This document shows, piece after piece, positions 28,153 to 38,283 of a DNA stretch of 64,000 nt (position 1 is the first letter of the stretch; the number at the start of each line of letters is the position of its first letter). Under the pieces are notes generated by a model that saw nothing but the letters and a program-made list of their open reading frames with translations, was not told the origin of the DNA and made no database searches. The DNA comes from Pseudoalteromonas citrea. GTDB taxonomy: Bacteria; Pseudomonadota; Gammaproteobacteria; Enterobacterales; Alteromonadaceae. The stretch lies in NCBI RefSeq assembly GCF_000238375.3, contig NZ_AHBZ03000021.1, positions 372,001 through 436,000 on the forward strand, in the 5' to 3' direction. Both the position numbers and the translations under genes were made by a program.

Positions 28153-29358
28153 TTAGGTTGAAAACGCCCTCAAATTACGCACTCTTGGCCTGCTTGACGC
28201 GGTGCCAGTGAGTACCAGTTTTACACGTATACTGTCTTGTTCGATATTCGTTAACCGGCAATCTATTTGCTGCCAACTGTCAGCCAACTCTTGCACTGCA
28301 TCCACCTCTAACTTAGCCCAGCTCAAGCCACTCTCTGTTTGCTTTTCAACAAACACGTTCACGGTGGCATTGGTGGGTAAATTCGCTTCAAAGCTCACAG
28401 TAAACTGCCCGCCTCGACGGCAATTAATCGCACGGGAAATATAATCGGCTGAGGGAGTAACAACGCCTTTGGCGCATTGGCTATCGGCAAACAGTATGGG
28501 GCTCAATGTTTGGCTACCGCTCAAATGGGCTTTAACGCTTAATTGCCCCGTAAAGGCCGCGGGTAATTGTGCTGGCTGCCATTCTTGCAAGGTTTGTGTG
28601 CTAAACGCGCTGTCATTACTGCTAATGGTAAATTCAACATCGGTGTTGGCACTAGGCCGCTGCACAACAGCCAACGCCATTACATCGGTAATTTGCTCAG
28701 CGCTCACGCTCCCCAAATCTAGTGTTTGCGTTGTGTCAGTAAACTTGGCGGCTTTCAACCTAAAGGTTAAATCGCGCGTTTGATGCGGCGTCCAAGTACT
28801 GGCGTTACTCGACGACAGTAATACTCCCACCTGATAAGGCTGACTGGTCACCCAGCCTGTTTGCGCGTCGAATTGGCCCAGCTCTGAGATGGCCACTTCG
28901 TGCTCAGCCCCATCGGTTAATACCACAATGGCGTATTCTTGACCGGCTAATAAGTACACTGGCGTAAAACTAAAGCGTGTAAATTGCTCACCTAGGTGGA
29001 TGTCAGCACTATCTACGCTGGTTTGCGCAAGTACGTTTTGCGTTGGCACACCTTGCACTACCTCGCGAATTTGTACTTGTACCGCTTCTGGGCCTTTGGC
29101 TTTAAACCATAAGTCCACCGCCGCAATAAAGCGGTTTTGCTCAAGGGTAAAAGTTTGTGCGAGTGGGTCGTAGCGCTGAGTAATTAAGGTATTTACTTGG
29201 CGCATGGTTTCAACACGAATGGTGCCACTGCCGGTATAAACCGCGCTGCCGTTTGATTTACCCGCGCCTGTAAACTCTACCCGCTTTCTGCCTGCCGGAA
29301 TGTTACTTGGAATGGTAAAACGCCCTGTAACTTCTCCTTGCTGATTGGCTTTTATCAT
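28153..29358 (-). CDS. Large beta-rich tail/collar protein
   Basis: 401 residues that start mid-pattern like a continuation of the upstream DUF4815 protein (GEVTGRFTIPSNIPAGRKRV) and contain PLAQTFTLEQNRFIAAVDLWF, a pattern found in contractile-phage proteins that pair with DUF4815. The C-terminal ~170 residues look like a carbohydrate-binding beta-sandwich (WQQIDCRLTNIEQDSIRVKL). It overlaps the upstream gene by 4 nt, so the two very likely form one structure. Confidence 0.6.
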   Translation of the reverse strand: MIKANQQGEVTGRFTIPSNIPAGRKRVEFTGAGKSNGSAVYTGSGTIRVETMRQVNTLITQRYDPLAQTFTLEQNRFIAAVDLWFKAKGPEAVQVQIREVVQGVPTQNVLAQTSVDSADIHLGEQFTRFSFTPVYLLAGQEYAIVVLTDGAEHEVAISELGQFDAQTGWVTSQPYQVGVLLSSSNASTWTPHQTRDLTFRLKAAKFTDTTQTLDLGSVSAEQITDVMALAVVQRPSANTDVEFTISSNDSAFSTQTLQEWQPAQLPAAFTGQLSVKAHLSGSQTLSPILFADSQCAKGVVTPSADYISRAINCRRGGQFTVSFEANLPTNATVNVFVEKQTESGLSWAKLEVDAVQELADSWQQIDCRLTNIEQDSIRVKLVLTGTASSRPRVRNLRAFST

Positions 29359-31388
29359 GATGTTGCCTCCGCAGTCACCGTAATGCCATCAAATGTGACT
29401 GACTCTAATTGTTCATTTGGGCCAAAGCCTTTGAGGGTAAATGCCACCGAGCGAGGGCGTAAAAACTCAACTTGCTGAACTTGCGTGCCCACCCGCTCAA
29501 CGGTCACACGGCTGGTAATACGTTGAATTCGCCCGCCGCCTTGGGTAAACCGCCGCGTAATTGGGCTCGACCACACTTGTTGTGTTTGAGTCCAATGATC
29601 AACACTTGGGGTAAGGGTTACCCTAGCTGGTACTGGTTCAAACGCTTGATACGGGTTCACTTTCATACTACCCGTTTGGCTGGTTTGTACTAAGATGTCT
29701 TCAAGTTCAAAAGGTAATAACTTAGCCTCACTGGTTTGATTAAGTGCATCAACTTCCACATCAATAGGCAACAGCAGCTCACCATCAATGATCGCTGCGC
29801 TTTGTACACGCCCGGCATCTCGTAAATCATCGTCTAAAAACGGGTCTACAAACACCCCATATTTACTGGTTGCGTCTTGAATGTTGGTGTCGTTGCGTAA
29901 ACGCTCAATTGCCAGCAAATGGTATAAATCGCTGATCTGTGATTGCATATAATGCATATCGGCCATGTTTACCGCTTGAATCGCGGCAAGCTCAATGCGC
30001 GGTAGGGTATTTCCCCATCTTTGGTGTACAAATGCCAAAGGCAAATGCTGCTCTGGCACTTGTGGTTTAACTGGGTTGCGTATGGCTGAAGCACCTTGAA
30101 TACATGTCACTTCACCGCGTGCGTTGATCACAATTAAGTCTATACGAGGCATGAAATAGGTATAATCTACCCGTATTTCTGTTTCGGGGATCACTTGGCC
30201 GCCATCAGGTAACTGTTGCGTTACCGTGTAGTGCGTCTCGCTGTTTACCAATGCCGAATGAGGTATATCAACATTGTACTCGTATTCTACAAAATACGTG
30301 CTGCCAACAACGGGCTCTTCGCCCCCTAATTGCCATGAAATATCATTGCCCGTAAAGGTAAAGCTAATGCCTTGACTATATACTGTGTCACCTTGAGTGA
30401 CCGACACTATGCGTTTTACACTTAGATCGGGTAATAGGTCTTTACCACCTTGCTCACTTCCCCGCGTCATCTGTACGGTTTTTTGCGCAGTAACAACAAC
30501 CTGTTCAACGCGCTTTACAGGGAAAAAGTCGAACGGAATGTCCATGTTGCCTTGTTCATTGGGCACAAAGTTGGTCGGCTCATTCGATATTTCACGCTCT
30601 TGTGGCACAATATCAAACGCAGCCGACACTGCCGTATCAAACGCTACTTCATAGCCATTAATGTGCGCTTTACCCTCTTGCACACTAAAATACTGCTTGG
30701 TAACCTCATCAACAGAGTGTGTTTTTAAGTAGCGCAGTGCCAACCCTTCAATCACATAACTGCCGCCGTTCGACTCTCGATCGTACCGGGCCAATGCCAA
30801 GGTCACTGGGTCTTGCTTAGACGTACCACTATTTTGTAATACATGGCCATCGTCGATGTGATAGACCGTATAAAACTCACTTTGCTCGGCGTCGTTAAGT
30901 TCACTGGGCGTGTCACTTTTACCCCAATGCCCCGTCACTTTTAATCGCGCTGCACCCGGTTCATTAAAGTTTTGGGCAATAACGGGCGAGTCTTTGCCTG
31001 CTGGGTCTAGCATGTCTGGGTCGGTGAGTTCAGTAACCACCGTGCGCGTTAACCACACCCCCACGCTCTCTTTTCCGCTGAGCGATATAGGCAACTGCGC
31101 TGCTGCAATAGTCTGTACCTCACCATTTAAATAAACTTGTGCATCGCCTAACTGCACCCTTTTTTTGCTGGCATCTACCGCTATGGCACCACCCGATACC
31201 ACACTGCCATTTTTTAGCAGTACATCACCCAACCCTTTTACTTGCTGGCTAACCTGTAACTGTAAGTCGTTTAGCTCACGGCTTTGTAGCCCTTTTCCGG
31301 CCCTAAACAACAATTGCTGATACTGCTTATCTTTGTCATAGCTTTGGTAATATTCGTCACCTAAGGCATTGTTTATATACTCTGTCAT
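29355..31388 (-). CDS. DUF4815-type tail protein
   Basis: 677 residues. The N-terminus (YYQSYDKDKQYQQLLFRAGK, LQSRELNDLQLQVSQQ) and the GINVWLT-like strand patterns correspond to the DUF4815 family of phage tail proteins. These are not part of a standard P2 tail and are usually found in larger contractile phages with complex baseplates. It is coupled to the next gene by a 4 nt overlap. Confidence 0.72.
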   Translation of the reverse strand: MTEYINNALGDEYYQSYDKDKQYQQLLFRAGKGLQSRELNDLQLQVSQQVKGLGDVLLKNGSVVSGGAIAVDASKKRVQLGDAQVYLNGEVQTIAAAQLPISLSGKESVGVWLTRTVVTELTDPDMLDPAGKDSPVIAQNFNEPGAARLKVTGHWGKSDTPSELNDAEQSEFYTVYHIDDGHVLQNSGTSKQDPVTLALARYDRESNGGSYVIEGLALRYLKTHSVDEVTKQYFSVQEGKAHINGYEVAFDTAVSAAFDIVPQEREISNEPTNFVPNEQGNMDIPFDFFPVKRVEQVVVTAQKTVQMTRGSEQGGKDLLPDLSVKRIVSVTQGDTVYSQGISFTFTGNDISWQLGGEEPVVGSTYFVEYEYNVDIPHSALVNSETHYTVTQQLPDGGQVIPETEIRVDYTYFMPRIDLIVINARGEVTCIQGASAIRNPVKPQVPEQHLPLAFVHQRWGNTLPRIELAAIQAVNMADMHYMQSQISDLYHLLAIERLRNDTNIQDATSKYGVFVDPFLDDDLRDAGRVQSAAIIDGELLLPIDVEVDALNQTSEAKLLPFELEDILVQTSQTGSMKVNPYQAFEPVPARVTLTPSVDHWTQTQQVWSSPITRRFTQGGGRIQRITSRVTVERVGTQVQQVEFLRPRSVAFTLKGFGPNEQLESVTFDGITVTAEATS

Positions 31389-31397
31389 AGTCGAACC

Positions 31398-31880
31398 TTA
31401 AAAGCTGAGTACAAATTCAAAGGTTTCTCGTACCCCTTGGTCGCGATACATCGCTGGGCGATGCTCAAGTAACATCAGTACACCTGGATCAGCAATGCCG
31501 CTGGGGGCATGATAAAACCGACCCGCTGGCTCACTGCTATGCGGTTGCGTACCTACCATTAACCCAAGTTCACGAATGGTTTGTTCAAGGCCGTCGGTAA
31601 AATCATAATTAAACTCACAATAAATGTGCGGTGTGGCTTGCGTACTGGCTTTGAATGTTCCTTCAGGCACTTGTATTTCACCGTTGGTGTCGGGCTCGCA
31701 GTATAAAACCCGGCGCGCTTTACGATACCCCAAGGCCTGCGTTAACTGGGTGCTGCCGCTTTGTTCGGTCACAGGGGTTGTGTCCCATTGTGGCTGACCA
31801 CTGCCCCATGCTAAATATATACTTTGTGCTTTAACGGCTTTAGCCAATTCAATTCGGCCCACTCGCGTTAATATGGCCAC
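31398..31880 (-). CDS. Small tail/baseplate adaptor protein
   Basis: 160 residues from a GTG with AGGAGG upstream. The pattern AILTRVGRIELAKAVKAQSI and REDGLMVGT-like EQTIRELGLMVGT resembles collar-type adaptor domains. It is the first gene of the 31.9-25.9 kb unit and precedes the DUF4815 gene. Confidence 0.55.
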   Translation of the reverse strand: MAILTRVGRIELAKAVKAQSIYLAWGSGQPQWDTTPVTEQSGSTQLTQALGYRKARRVLYCEPDTNGEIQVPEGTFKASTQATPHIYCEFNYDFTDGLEQTIRELGLMVGTQPHSSEPAGRFYHAPSGIADPGVLMLLEHRPAMYRDQGVRETFEFVLSF

Positions 31881-31979
31881 TATGACCTCCTATTATTTTC
31901 ATCAATTTGTATTGGGGCTGACAGGGGTTTTACTCATTTATAACAATGCGTAAAACAACTTGGCCACCTCCAAAAACCC

Positions 31980-32008
31980 AAAAAGCCCCGCCAGAGGCGA
32001 GGCTTTTA
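31980..32008 (-). terminator. Terminator upstream of the adaptor/DUF4815 unit
   Basis: AAAAGCCCCGCC and GGCGAGGCTTTT pair with one mismatch and a 3 nt loop, with T runs on both sides. It separates the chaperone gene at 32164 from the 31880-25900 unit. Confidence 0.65.
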
Positions 32009-32064
32009 ACTGTGTTAGTCACATCATGTAGTTGCTTTATTACCTACAACACTCGTCGCTAACA

Positions 32065-32135
32065 TACTTCTATCTAAAGCACTGATACCTAAAGTACTGA
32101 TATATAAAGTACTGATACTTAAAGTACGGATGTCC
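32065..32135. repeat. Short degenerate tandem repeat (TGATA..TAAAGTAC)
   Basis: Three to four copies of a ~17 bp A/T-rich unit (CTGATACCTAAAGTA and variants) lie just after the 32164 gene stop. Confidence 0.6.
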
Positions 32136-32163
32136 AAAATGCAGGTAACTAACACACAGCAAA

Positions 32164-33156
32164 CTAGAGCGCAGGCACCCACAGCGCCGACTGCTGCTCT
32201 CCCGCTTGTTTACAAGCCTCGAACAACTGCTTTTTATTTACTTGCACCACCTCATTATTGGCCAACACCCACATGGTGGTTTGCGTCTCATTCATCAGCA
32301 ATAATGCACGTGCCATGCGCTGTTGGCTTAGCTCGTCGGCATCAAATTCCATGCCTTCTACAATAACTGTTTGTTGCGCCACTTTACGTGCTCGACTGGC
32401 TTTAAACCGTGTGCGCTGTACTTGTGCAATATATTCTGCACTGTGTGCCTCAGTTGCAGGGTAAATACGTAAAATATGTGCCGCATCGTCATACTCTTTA
32501 CGTTGTGCTTGTGTTTGTGTTGTGAGTTCTAAATCAACCTCAACATACTCAGTGCGGTAACAACTGCGGCGCAGTGCCATGTCTATTTTTGGCTGCTGTG
32601 GTAGCTCAGGCACGTCGACCAAAGCAGTTTCTGCCCCCTCATTTACAGCCGAGTTTTCCGCCGAGCTTTCAGCCATATTCTCAGCCGCAGTTACCGTCGC
32701 ATTATGTGCAAGTGCGTCATCGCGCTTGGCTTGCGCTATAACAACTTCCAGCTCCCATTGCTGGTATGCTTCGACATGCTTGGCTTGTTCAAATGCAATC
32801 GCTTGCGCTAGTGCTGCGTCAATCTCTGATTGCGAATGGCGCAATGCCATTTTAGTCAGCACATCTTCATAACTGATTGGTGTGATCTGTGCTTCACCCG
32901 AAGTCAATTCGCTTGCATCGCCTTCTTGCTCAGAGGTTTGTTGCGCCGCATCTTGTATTTCAGGCATTTCTACAGTGTGTGCTGGGGTGCCCGTCGCGGC
33001 TGATCCTGTACTGTTTAATTCCGTATTTTCTAATTCCGTACTTTCTGATTGTGAGTTTTCTGATTGTGCATTTTCTGGTTGTGTATCTTGCGTTTGTTCA
33101 GGCATCAAAGCGCCCGTATCGGCTGCATTCGCCGAATTTTGATCATTCTGTTCCAT
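32164..33156 (-). CDS. Fibre assembly protein with DUF4376 end
   Basis: 330 residues from the ATG at 33156 (AAGGAAA upstream, preferred over a start 9 codons earlier). The N-terminal ~110 residues are a Glu/Ser/Asn/Thr-rich disordered segment with near-repeats of SENSQSES/ELENTELN. The C-terminal ~80 residues (VEGMEFDADELSQQRMARAL, WVLANNEVVQVNKKQL) match the DUF4376 domain of fibre assembly proteins. It follows the 33338-36775 fibre. Confidence 0.7.
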   Translation of the reverse strand: MEQNDQNSANAADTGALMPEQTQDTQPENAQSENSQSESTELENTELNSTGSAATGTPAHTVEMPEIQDAAQQTSEQEGDASELTSGEAQITPISYEDVLTKMALRHSQSEIDAALAQAIAFEQAKHVEAYQQWELEVVIAQAKRDDALAHNATVTAAENMAESSAENSAVNEGAETALVDVPELPQQPKIDMALRRSCYRTEYVEVDLELTTQTQAQRKEYDDAAHILRIYPATEAHSAEYIAQVQRTRFKASRARKVAQQTVIVEGMEFDADELSQQRMARALLLMNETQTTMWVLANNEVVQVNKKQLFEACKQAGEQQSALWVPAL

Positions 33157-33237
33157 GATTTTCCTTATGGCACCAACGCCCATAACTGTGCGTCAGTGGC
33201 CCTATTAAAAAGAGATAACTGCAAAGTGAGTGACTTA

Positions 33238-33315
33238 ACAGGTGATAAATTACTGAGTCATACCTAAAAAGGTCATAACTAAAAAGGTAAGAGATTTAAA
33301 AGTTGATAAGTAAAA
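33238..33315. repeat. Short degenerate tandem repeat (~15 bp)
   Basis: Four to five copies of a ~15 bp unit (CTAAAAAGGTCATAA and variants) fill the gap between the fibre gene and its chaperone gene. The sequence differs from the other junction repeats. Confidence 0.6.
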
Positions 33316-33337
33316 AAGTGATAACTCTAAAAATGCA

Positions 33338-36300
33338 TTACCCGTGGTGCGCAATGCCAATCGGTATTTGCGTATGATGGCAAAATACCTTCACCGTATT
33401 GCCGTTCAGGTCGGTTTTAACATCTTCACCATTGACGATAGGAATCACTTGGTCGTCGCCCCAACGGCTCTCGAATGCCCGTAGCAAACCGTTTACATTG
33501 CCGTGGTCAATTACCTGACCAGTAGAATTAATGGTGTAGCCGTCAAAGTCGTGTTTGCGCCACGTGGTACCTACATGATTTTCTATTGCAATGATTGGCC
33601 TATTAATTAAGGCATTATCAAACCCTTTGAACAGATACACCTTGCCTTTTGTAATCGAGCCTGTAGGAGAACCTGCATTAATTACAGTCATATTAGCTGT
33701 TGTACGAGCTGTATATTTCAATTCAGCACCGTGGAGCTGAAAATACAGTAGCCCGTCTTTCTCTGTGACGGTTGAGAGTGCTTTAACTGCTGGTGAACTA
33801 TCGTTTGGTGTATCTAAACTCAAAGGAGTATGAAGTGGTTCGTCTCCAATAGCTGACGTCCAACCTAAAGTCCCAGCAGGAGCATAGTTAGTATGTTTTG
33901 TTACAGGCACATACTCCTGTAAATAAGCCCCCCCTTCGCGTTTACCAATATTACCAGTTAAAGATGCCTGTAGCCTGTTACCATAATCAACAAGTCTGGA
34001 TTGGGTAGCATACACATTACCCACATCACCCACTACAACAGAGCTGTTTGAAGGTTCTGTGAAATTTGAAGGGGATATATATTCATATAAAGTAACCTGT
34101 GTTGCTGGCATATTAGTGAAAACAGTACTATTGGCTGTAGGGTTACTTAGTAATATATTGGAGGATGTCCAAGAAGTGCCATTATTAGTAGTATAAGACC
34201 TCTGTATATCAGAGCCTGACCCACTATATTTCTTATTTAAAGGGAATTCATCTATGATGCCGTTAGGTATTTTAGGGATCCACTGCCCAACAATCCCATC
34301 AGGGAACGTAGCGGCAATCCGTTCAGGGTCTCCGATTATATCTACCCAAGGGAGTGAGTCGAATTCAGCCGTTTCATTTTCGGTTGGCATTAAAATCTCT
34401 GCGCTGATTGTCTGCGCTGCACCTGTGCTAAACCAGTTATTGTTACCTGTATTGGGATTAATACAACCAATATGATTTTTACTATTCATAATTTGAAATT
34501 TATTTAAATATAGCCATTCATTTAACTGTACTCCTCCGGCATAGCTCGCCAAGTCTGTATCTCCTGCGTCAGTAAATTTGATCGCAATTGAGGCCCCTTC
34601 AAAAATAGCTCCGTTTTCTAATGCTGAAATATACTTTCTGGCATTGTAGTAAGTACCTTCTCCAATCAAAGTAGACAAAGAGTTTATTGAGTGTATATAA
34701 ATCGCAAAGCCTGAACTTAAACATTTCCCTTGGTTAAATACAGTAAAAGGAACCTTACCCTTACCTCGCATCTCACCAGTAACAGCCTTACGTATACTTT
34801 CTTCCCTTAACTGAATCATATCAAGCTTATTGGCATTGAGGCGTAAGTCTTCTACCTGCCCTGCGTAGATTGCGTCGTAAAATTTATACTGATCAGATCG
34901 GCCAGTAATACCTGAACCATTAACATGAGCCTGTTTTAATTTACCAGAAAAATCCCTATTGGAATCTCCGTATGCCACTCCGCGGGTAAAAGGGTATACT
35001 CCAGTAGCAACATTAAAGCAGTCTGATGTTCTATTGGGTTCATTCAACTTCTCATCATACCAATGAACAGCAGCATCACCACCACTGGATATAAATGTAC
35101 TACAACCCATCGGATTATAACTAGGATGATAAGCACCTTGGTTCATGCGTTGCACTAGTGCGATAGGCACTCCCATAACTCTAGAGTTTATACTGTAATC
35201 AGAGGTCTCAGCCTCGACTATTCCCTTATCACTCTTCCTATCAAAACTACCAGCATGGTCTTTAGATAAAAAGACTTTAGTTGATATTGATGTAGCATTT
35301 CCTTGCACAAAAGTTATTCTTTTTGATGAAGAAGAACCATATCGTGACCATTCAGTCACATTACTATATCGACCTGTTGGATATAGATTTATCCAATCAT
35401 CCCCAAGCCCTTCAACAACCCGTATTCTATAACGCACTTGAATGTAGGCTTTGGCCTCTGGGTCATAATAAATATTGTGCGCTGGGTTCGCCAATAACTT
35501 AGCGCGATTTGCTTCTGACAAACTAGACCATTTGGCACCATAGCCAGTGGTATCGGCATCCCACTCGCCAAATGCACTGTACCCTTGTGCCACCAAGTTA
35601 TTTAACAATACGATACCATCGTAAGAGTTAGCACCGTATTGCACATTACCTAGGGGGTAGACCACATCTTTATCAGCAATTTTTTCATGCCACGACTCAA
35701 GAAATACCAGATCTTTACGGGAAGTAATGACTTGTTCTGTTGCTGGAATGACTGATACTGAACTTAGAGAAAATATTTGGTTTGCTGTATTGGCTTGAAC
35801 AAGTACATATGCTGTTGACTTGTCTGGTGTAAATTCAACTTCAAACGTTCCTGTCTCACCTGCATTTACATTAATTCTTCCCCATGCACCAGTGAAACTT
35901 GGCGATCCAGTTGCACATATTGATATACTACTAGAACTGACATTATTAACCGATACAACTAACTTATGTGTAATTCCATTATCTATTGTTATTGGTCCTT
36001 GGGTGACTTTTGTATATCGAGCACCAGTACCATCGGCATTTAAACTACCATCTGTGATATTATACCCTGTTGGGACGGTCCAATCACCGTTATCGCCTTT
36101 TCTAAAATCCCCATTCTTAACTAATCCCTCAAAAGCCTCCGCAGCACTTGCATGTTCAGTTACAATACCGGTCGCTGAATCGTAGGTTTTAGTCCCGTCA
36201 GGGGCAGCGGGAAACTTAATCCGGTTCATTAAGTCCAAATTACTTGAGTTAATTAGGCTTAATTTATGCGTTACACCATCAATCACACTTTCTGGATAAT

Positions 36301-36775
36301 CGGTGTTTGACACTCCTTGAGGGCTTGTGCCTTGTGAACCCATTAGCAACTCGTTAGCATACCCCGTAGACAACGCTGATTGATACAAGCCATTATTGAT
36401 CCATTTTGGGCTCCAACGACCTTCGGGTTGATAACACTTCCCCCACTCCACAAAGCCACTGCCTGCATACTGCTTTTTTCTTATGTCTCGCAAGGCATCA
36501 AACTGTGCTTTGGTCATCACATGGGGGTTGGGGTTAATTTTTTCAGCGTCGGCGATAATGGTAGCCAGTGTATCTACCTGATGGGTGTTGCCTGCTAAGT
36601 CTTTAAATGCCACTTTACCGGTTTTGGTGCGCCAGTCGTCCATCACGCTGTGGTTTTGCGACACCACTTCAATGGTGTCTATGCCGTCTTTTACGCCCTC
36701 TATTAATTGGTTTGCTAAGTCGGCGTGTTTTGCTGCTTCTAGTGCAACATTTGAGAGTGTTTTTTCTAAGGTCAT
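33338..36775 (-). CDS. Large tail fibre 3 (1145 residues)
   Basis: The N-terminus (~1-120) is helical and leads to a conserved PHVMTKAQFDALRDIR...YAGSGFVEWG block. A region near 225-340 (NGDFRKGDNGDWTV...) looks like a carbohydrate-binding beta-sandwich. A central block (~770-860) holds CINPNTGNNNWFSTG and WVDIIGDPERIAATFPDG. The last ~250 residues are nearly identical to the end of the IS-split fibre at 38284-42928. It most likely is a receptor-binding fibre. Mosaic identity with its paralogue points to recombination between fibre genes. Confidence 0.75.
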   Translation of the reverse strand: MTLEKTLSNVALEAAKHADLANQLIEGVKDGIDTIEVVSQNHSVMDDWRTKTGKVAFKDLAGNTHQVDTLATIIADAEKINPNPHVMTKAQFDALRDIRKKQYAGSGFVEWGKCYQPEGRWSPKWINNGLYQSALSTGYANELLMGSQGTSPQGVSNTDYPESVIDGVTHKLSLINSSNLDLMNRIKFPAAPDGTKTYDSATGIVTEHASAAEAFEGLVKNGDFRKGDNGDWTVPTGYNITDGSLNADGTGARYTKVTQGPITIDNGITHKLVVSVNNVSSSSISICATGSPSFTGAWGRINVNAGETGTFEVEFTPDKSTAYVLVQANTANQIFSLSSVSVIPATEQVITSRKDLVFLESWHEKIADKDVVYPLGNVQYGANSYDGIVLLNNLVAQGYSAFGEWDADTTGYGAKWSSLSEANRAKLLANPAHNIYYDPEAKAYIQVRYRIRVVEGLGDDWINLYPTGRYSNVTEWSRYGSSSSKRITFVQGNATSISTKVFLSKDHAGSFDRKSDKGIVEAETSDYSINSRVMGVPIALVQRMNQGAYHPSYNPMGCSTFISSGGDAAVHWYDEKLNEPNRTSDCFNVATGVYPFTRGVAYGDSNRDFSGKLKQAHVNGSGITGRSDQYKFYDAIYAGQVEDLRLNANKLDMIQLREESIRKAVTGEMRGKGKVPFTVFNQGKCLSSGFAIYIHSINSLSTLIGEGTYYNARKYISALENGAIFEGASIAIKFTDAGDTDLASYAGGVQLNEWLYLNKFQIMNSKNHIGCINPNTGNNNWFSTGAAQTISAEILMPTENETAEFDSLPWVDIIGDPERIAATFPDGIVGQWIPKIPNGIIDEFPLNKKYSGSGSDIQRSYTTNNGTSWTSSNILLSNPTANSTVFTNMPATQVTLYEYISPSNFTEPSNSSVVVGDVGNVYATQSRLVDYGNRLQASLTGNIGKREGGAYLQEYVPVTKHTNYAPAGTLGWTSAIGDEPLHTPLSLDTPNDSSPAVKALSTVTEKDGLLYFQLHGAELKYTARTTANMTVINAGSPTGSITKGKVYLFKGFDNALINRPIIAIENHVGTTWRKHDFDGYTINSTGQVIDHGNVNGLLRAFESRWGDDQVIPIVNGEDVKTDLNGNTVKVFCHHTQIPIGIAHHG

Positions 36776-37121
36776 ACAAGTTCCTCGATTAAATTCCTTT
36801 TAATTCTGCGAGCTTAATGACAATGCAATGCTGCTAAAAATCGTGAATTAAAAGGTACCTATTTGCCTAAGTAAATGCCTAAGTAAATACCTAAATAAAT
36901 GGCTACATACTTGGCTATATACTTGGCTACATACTTGGCTAATAGATATGACTCATCGCTATGGCACTGTCTGTTTAACGGTGCTTTTTTCTGCCCGCTT
37001 TAAGTTACATAAATACGATGCGTGCCACAGCGGTGTTTTTGATCACTCAATTTGCATTAAATATGAGTGGATGTGCGTTATTACTAAAAGTGCGCTGTTT
37101 AAATAAGCGCGCGGTATACCC
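36776..37121. other. Gap with tandem repeat
   Basis: 346 bp without a supported gene. It contains seven degenerate 12 bp repeats (36864-36950) and otherwise A/T-rich DNA. A promoter for fibre 3 may be here but none stands out. Confidence 0.45.
36864..36950. repeat. 12 bp tandem repeat, ~7 degenerate copies
   Basis: Copies read TGCCTAAGTAAA (twice), TACCTAAATAAA, then TGGCTACATACT, TGGCTATATACT, TGGCTACATACT and TGGCTAATAGAT. They lie just upstream of a fibre gene. Confidence 0.75.
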
Positions 37122-37670
37122 TTAAAAACCCGCTTTGCGTAAGCGGTCTTCAATCAGCATATTGCTATGTGCTTGCTGTATGAGGTTTTTACCTTGTAAT
37201 AACTGTGCATGAGTCAAATTTGCGAGTTCTTCTGCCATAAAAATATTGGCGTTGTTTACCCCTACTTCAAAATGAATATTTTGTGTGGGCAGCGCCGAAA
37301 CATCGAGGGTAAACATTTCTACCCACGCCGCATTGGCGGCTTTATGATTAAGTTGTTGATTTGGAATACTGTACACCGCCACTAAGGTCTGTTCAGACCA
37401 AATGCCGATTTCTTTTACATCGTACGTTAGCTCGCCATCAAATAAAGCGCTAAAACGCAATTGATTATTGTTGAGCTCTTCAGCACCACCAATGGGCACG
37501 ATTTGTTGTTGTTGACGTAATGACGTTTGGGTATCACTGGGCGTATACGCTTCACTGCCCGCCGACACATGGGTGATTGGTAAGTCCAACCCCTGCTGTG
37601 ACGCCGATAAAAGTTTAGCTAGCCCTTGTTTAGTCCAAACTACCGCCGAATAAGTTGTCGATGTAGTCAT
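37122..37670 (-). CDS. Tail-collar protein, accessory copy
   Basis: 182 residues from the ATG at 37670 (GGAGA upstream; 20 codons of open frame before it are unlikely to be translated). It has the same pattern as the core collar protein: WTKQGLAKLL...HVSAGSEAYTPSD and TYDVKEIGIWSE. It probably attaches a neighbouring accessory fibre to the baseplate. Confidence 0.75.
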   Translation of the reverse strand: MTTSTTYSAVVWTKQGLAKLLSASQQGLDLPITHVSAGSEAYTPSDTQTSLRQQQQIVPIGGAEELNNNQLRFSALFDGELTYDVKEIGIWSEQTLVAVYSIPNQQLNHKAANAAWVEMFTLDVSALPTQNIHFEVGVNNANIFMAEELANLTHAQLLQGKNLIQQAHSNMLIEDRLRKAGF

Positions 37671-38283
37671 GGCTTTCTCCATAAAAAAGGGGTGAATACA
37701 CTGTATTTTATCGCGCCAACCACACAGCACTTTGCCAAGCGCAACCGCGTGCTAAGTGATATAGGTTGTTAGGGTGATTAAATACAGAATAAAGTAAGTT
37801 GATTGCTTGCAAGCGCATAGCTAACTTTGCGTTAGCCCTCAGCAAACTGGTATTCTAATAAATACAGTCACAACTAAGCCTGTGCTCACAATACCGCTAC
37901 TATACCCCCATCTTTAGCAGAATAACGGGCAACTTTGCCCTCGCCATTTTACGTCTCACATGTGAGAAATTTCAATAATACACATTGACTCTCAAACACT
38001 TAGAAAAACCCGCTGTACAACCCAATAAATCACTTCGTATCAGTAACCCGGTACTGGTTTACAGTTACTGATTTAAAGCTGCTTGGTAAACACCGCTTAT
38101 TAAAAGTCACTTAAAGCGTGATACAGGGGCTTTTTATGTCAGTTTTTTTATATAACGTCCTTTATGCCACTAGCTCTTGCGTGAGCAGCCTTTATGAAGC
38201 CAGCCCTTTTATAAGTTGCCCTAGGCTGAGGGGCTATACCCTCAGCCTAGTACGTATAAGCTTGCTTGTTTTAAACGAGCAGC
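37671..38283. other. Gap between collar gene and the split fibre gene
   Basis: About 610 bp with no supported ORF. It contains the strong palindrome at 38221-38250 and scattered short inverted repeats. No known RNA was recognised. Confidence 0.45.
38221..38250. terminator. 12 bp perfect palindrome after the split fibre
   Basis: CTAGGCTGAGGG and CCCTCAGCCTAG enclose a 6 nt loop, 33 nt beyond the fibre stop. There is no clear T tract, so it is a transcript-end or stability hairpin, or a single REP-like element. Confidence 0.5.
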
